A stretch of DNA of 7,259 nt from Hyphomicrobiales bacterium. GTDB lineage: Bacteria; Pseudomonadota; Alphaproteobacteria; Rhizobiales; Xanthobacteraceae. The translations under genes were made by a program, and so were the position numbers. Shown one piece after another: positions 5,981 to 7,259 of the stretch. The first letter of the stretch is position 1. The number at the start of each line of letters is the position of its first letter. The notes under the pieces are model-generated. The model saw nothing but the letters and a program-made list of their open reading frames with translations. It was not told the origin of the DNA and did not search any database. The stretch covers positions 1-7,259 of the forward strand of contig JACQTM010000162.1 of NCBI GenBank assembly GCA_016210825.1, in the 5' to 3' direction.

Positions 5981-6587
5981 TCTTTTTCGCGTCCTCGGCT
6001 TTCTCCTCGCCGGATTCGCGCGCGACGATCGCTTCTGGCTCAAAAAAAGCTTCCGCCGCCGCTACGGCTGCCTCCGCTTCGGCGCGCGGTCCTTCCTCGC
6101 GGCGCGTGATGTCCTCGCCGCGGGCAAGGCGTTCGGCCTCCTCGGCATTGCGTGCGACGTTCACAGTCACTGTCACCGTGACCTCGGGGTGTAGTGCAAG
6201 CGGTACCTTATGCGTACCGACGCTTTTGATTGGAGCGTTGAGATTGATCTGATTGCGATCCACGACAAATCCTCCCTCGGTGATGAGTGCCGCGATATCG
6301 CGCGCGGAAACGGAGCCGTAGAGCTGCCCAGTCTCGGAGGCTTGGCGCAGTACGACGAAGCGTTTTCCATCGAGCTTCGAGCCGATCTTCTCCGCTTCGC
6401 CGCGGAATTGCAGGTTGCGTGTTTCGAGCTCGCTTTTCATCGATTCGAAGCGGGTCTTGTTCTCCTTGGTTGCGCGCAGTGCTTTGCCCTTGGGCAGGAG
6501 AAAATTGCGCGCGAAACCGTCTTTGACGCGGACGGTGTCGCCCATCTGGCCGAGCTTGGCGATGCGCTCGAGCAAAATCACTTCCAT
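5964..6587 (-). CDS. rplI: 50S ribosomal protein bL9
   Basis: bL9 binds 23S rRNA near the L1 stalk in the large subunit and affects reading-frame maintenance. The ATG at 6587 gives MEVILLERIAKLG, the standard family start. An upstream GTG at 6596 is in frame, but it overlaps the AAGGAG ribosome site and can be set aside. The family signature is complete: G13-x2-G16, V21, G24-F25, N28-F29-L30 and G34. The long connecting helix (about 41-75) and the C-terminal domain, GQLYGSVSARDIA through TVTVTVNVARN (88-147), follow. The protein has 207 residues against 149 in E. coli. The extra length is an Ala/Glu-rich and then Lys/Glu-rich tail from about residue 149, of a kind I recall in related rhizobial bL9 proteins. 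The gene follows a DUF2232 gene by 36 bases, as in the common rpsF-rpsR-DUF2232-rplI operon. Confidence 0.97.
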   Translation of the reverse strand: MEVILLERIAKLGQMGDTVRVKDGFARNFLLPKGKALRATKENKTRFESMKSELETRNLQFRGEAEKIGSKLDGKRFVVLRQASETGQLYGSVSARDIAALITEGGFVVDRNQINLNAPIKSVGTHKVPLALHPEVTVTVTVNVARNAEEAERLARGEDITRREEGPRAEAEAAVAAAEAFFEPEAIVARESGEEKAEDAKKSEKTS

Positions 6588-6595
6588 GTCGTTCA

Positions 6596-6601
6596 CTCCT
6601 T
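6596..6601 (-). promoter_or_regulatory. Ribosome binding site that fixes the rplI start
   Basis: AAGGAG on the minus strand lies 8 bases before ATG 6587. It covers the first base of the competing GTG at 6596, so only the ATG has workable spacing. Confidence 0.8.
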
Positions 6602-6623
6602 ATCGGTTAAATTCGAAAACGCT

Positions 6624-7259
6624 TCATTCATTGCTTGACGCGGGTGGAGCGCGCTTGCCGGCGGCGCGCTTGCGGATATCGAGGGCAGTGTCGGCGAGGC
6701 CGAGCAGCGTCATCAGCAGCATCGGCCAGCCGAAAAGGAATACGGCGACGTAGACAGCGGTGAGCGTGATGCCGCGGCCGCCCTTGCTGCGCGTGATCGC
6801 GTGCAGCACGGCGAAGCCCAGGATCGCGTAGGCCATCAGCAGGCTCGCGGCGAAGATCCCGCAAACGATGCCGGCAAGATCGGGGAGGAACGAGCCCGCA
6901 ATCGCGGCCGCGAGCAAGGCCGACGCGAAGGGCGGAAACGTCATCGCCGAAAGATCGGGCCATGGCCGCTTGAGCCGGCCGGAGACGCCGACCACGCGCC
7001 CCGCGAGCCACAGGTTGACGGCGTTGGTGATGGTGGCGAGCACGGCCGCTGCAGGCGGCACCGTAATGACGAGTAAATCGATCAGCCGGCCCGCGTCGAC
7101 GCCGGACATCTCGATTGGCTTGCCTGCGGGCGTGTGCGTTTGCAGCCGCAGGATTCGCTCGAACACATTGCGCAACCCGCCGCGGACGCTTTCGGCATCG
7201 CCGCCGAGGGTCGGCATCGCCGCAACCACGATCAGCGCGCCGAGGATCGCCGCCCAGAC
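6624..7259 (-). CDS. DUF2232-type multi-pass membrane protein, C-terminal 212 codons (5' end outside window)
   Basis: The frame is open from the right window edge to the TGA at 6624; an internal GTG at 7229 is not the true start. The visible part is strongly hydrophobic. The membrane stretches begin with VWAAILGALIVVAAM at the edge. Next is LIDLLVITVPPAAAVLATITNAVNLWLAG, then a pair within FASALLAAAIAGSFL to FAVLHAI, and finally LTAVYVAVFLFGWPMLLMTLLGLAD. Between the second and third lies RVVGVSGRLKRPWPDLSAMTFP, matching the conserved loop I recall for DUF2232. The C-terminus is a short basic tail (DIRKRAAGKR). The family assignment rests on this pattern and on the position directly before rplI, where alphaproteobacteria commonly carry such a gene. 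Its function is unknown to me; a transport or envelope role would be guesswork. Confidence 0.85.
   Translation of the reverse strand, partial: VWAAILGALIVVAAMPTLGGDAESVRGGLRNVFERILRLQTHTPAGKPIEMSGVDAGRLIDLLVITVPPAAAVLATITNAVNLWLAGRVVGVSGRLKRPWPDLSAMTFPPFASALLAAAIAGSFLPDLAGIVCGIFAASLLMAYAILGFAVLHAITRSKGGRGITLTAVYVAVFLFGWPMLLMTLLGLADTALDIRKRAAGKRAPPASSNE

Overview
The window reads as a high-GC alphaproteobacterial chromosome segment, most like the Bradyrhizobium/Rhodopseudomonas side of the Hyphomicrobiales. This rests on recalled protein resemblance (DnaB and Alr especially) and on the gene order bL9, replicative helicase, alanine racemase, RadA. No search was run. There are seven protein genes, six on the minus strand and one on the plus strand. 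I see no RNA gene, mobile element or CRISPR array.

Right end (about 5964-7259, minus strand): the 3' part of a DUF2232-type multi-pass membrane protein gene, then rplI (ribosomal protein bL9) 36 bases downstream. This matches the tail of the common alphaproteobacterial rpsF-rpsR-DUF2232-rplI operon.

Middle (about 3640-5967): two accessory genes lie between rplI and dnaB. A plus-strand gene encodes a secreted, single-CXXCH, cytochrome c-like protein with a long Lys/Pro/Ser/Gly-rich tail. It converges on rplI with overlapping stop codons. Divergent from it is a minus-strand cyclopropane-fatty-acyl-phospholipid synthase gene (cfa). The 259-base divergent spacer holds a GC-rich hairpin and, on the cfa strand, a sequence resembling an EcfG general-stress promoter. 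A weak hairpin with a T-tract follows cfa.

Left end (1-3405, minus strand): dnaB (replicative helicase), alr (alanine racemase) and the 5' part of radA (DNA repair and recombination ATPase) run in the same direction with short gaps, so they are probably co-transcribed. A 290-base spacer upstream of dnaB holds a near-perfect 18-bp dyad, which could be an operator.

The window is mostly housekeeping. Nothing in it clearly amounts to a new defence or mobile system. The parts most worth a second look are the cytochrome c-like protein and the two intergenic spacers.
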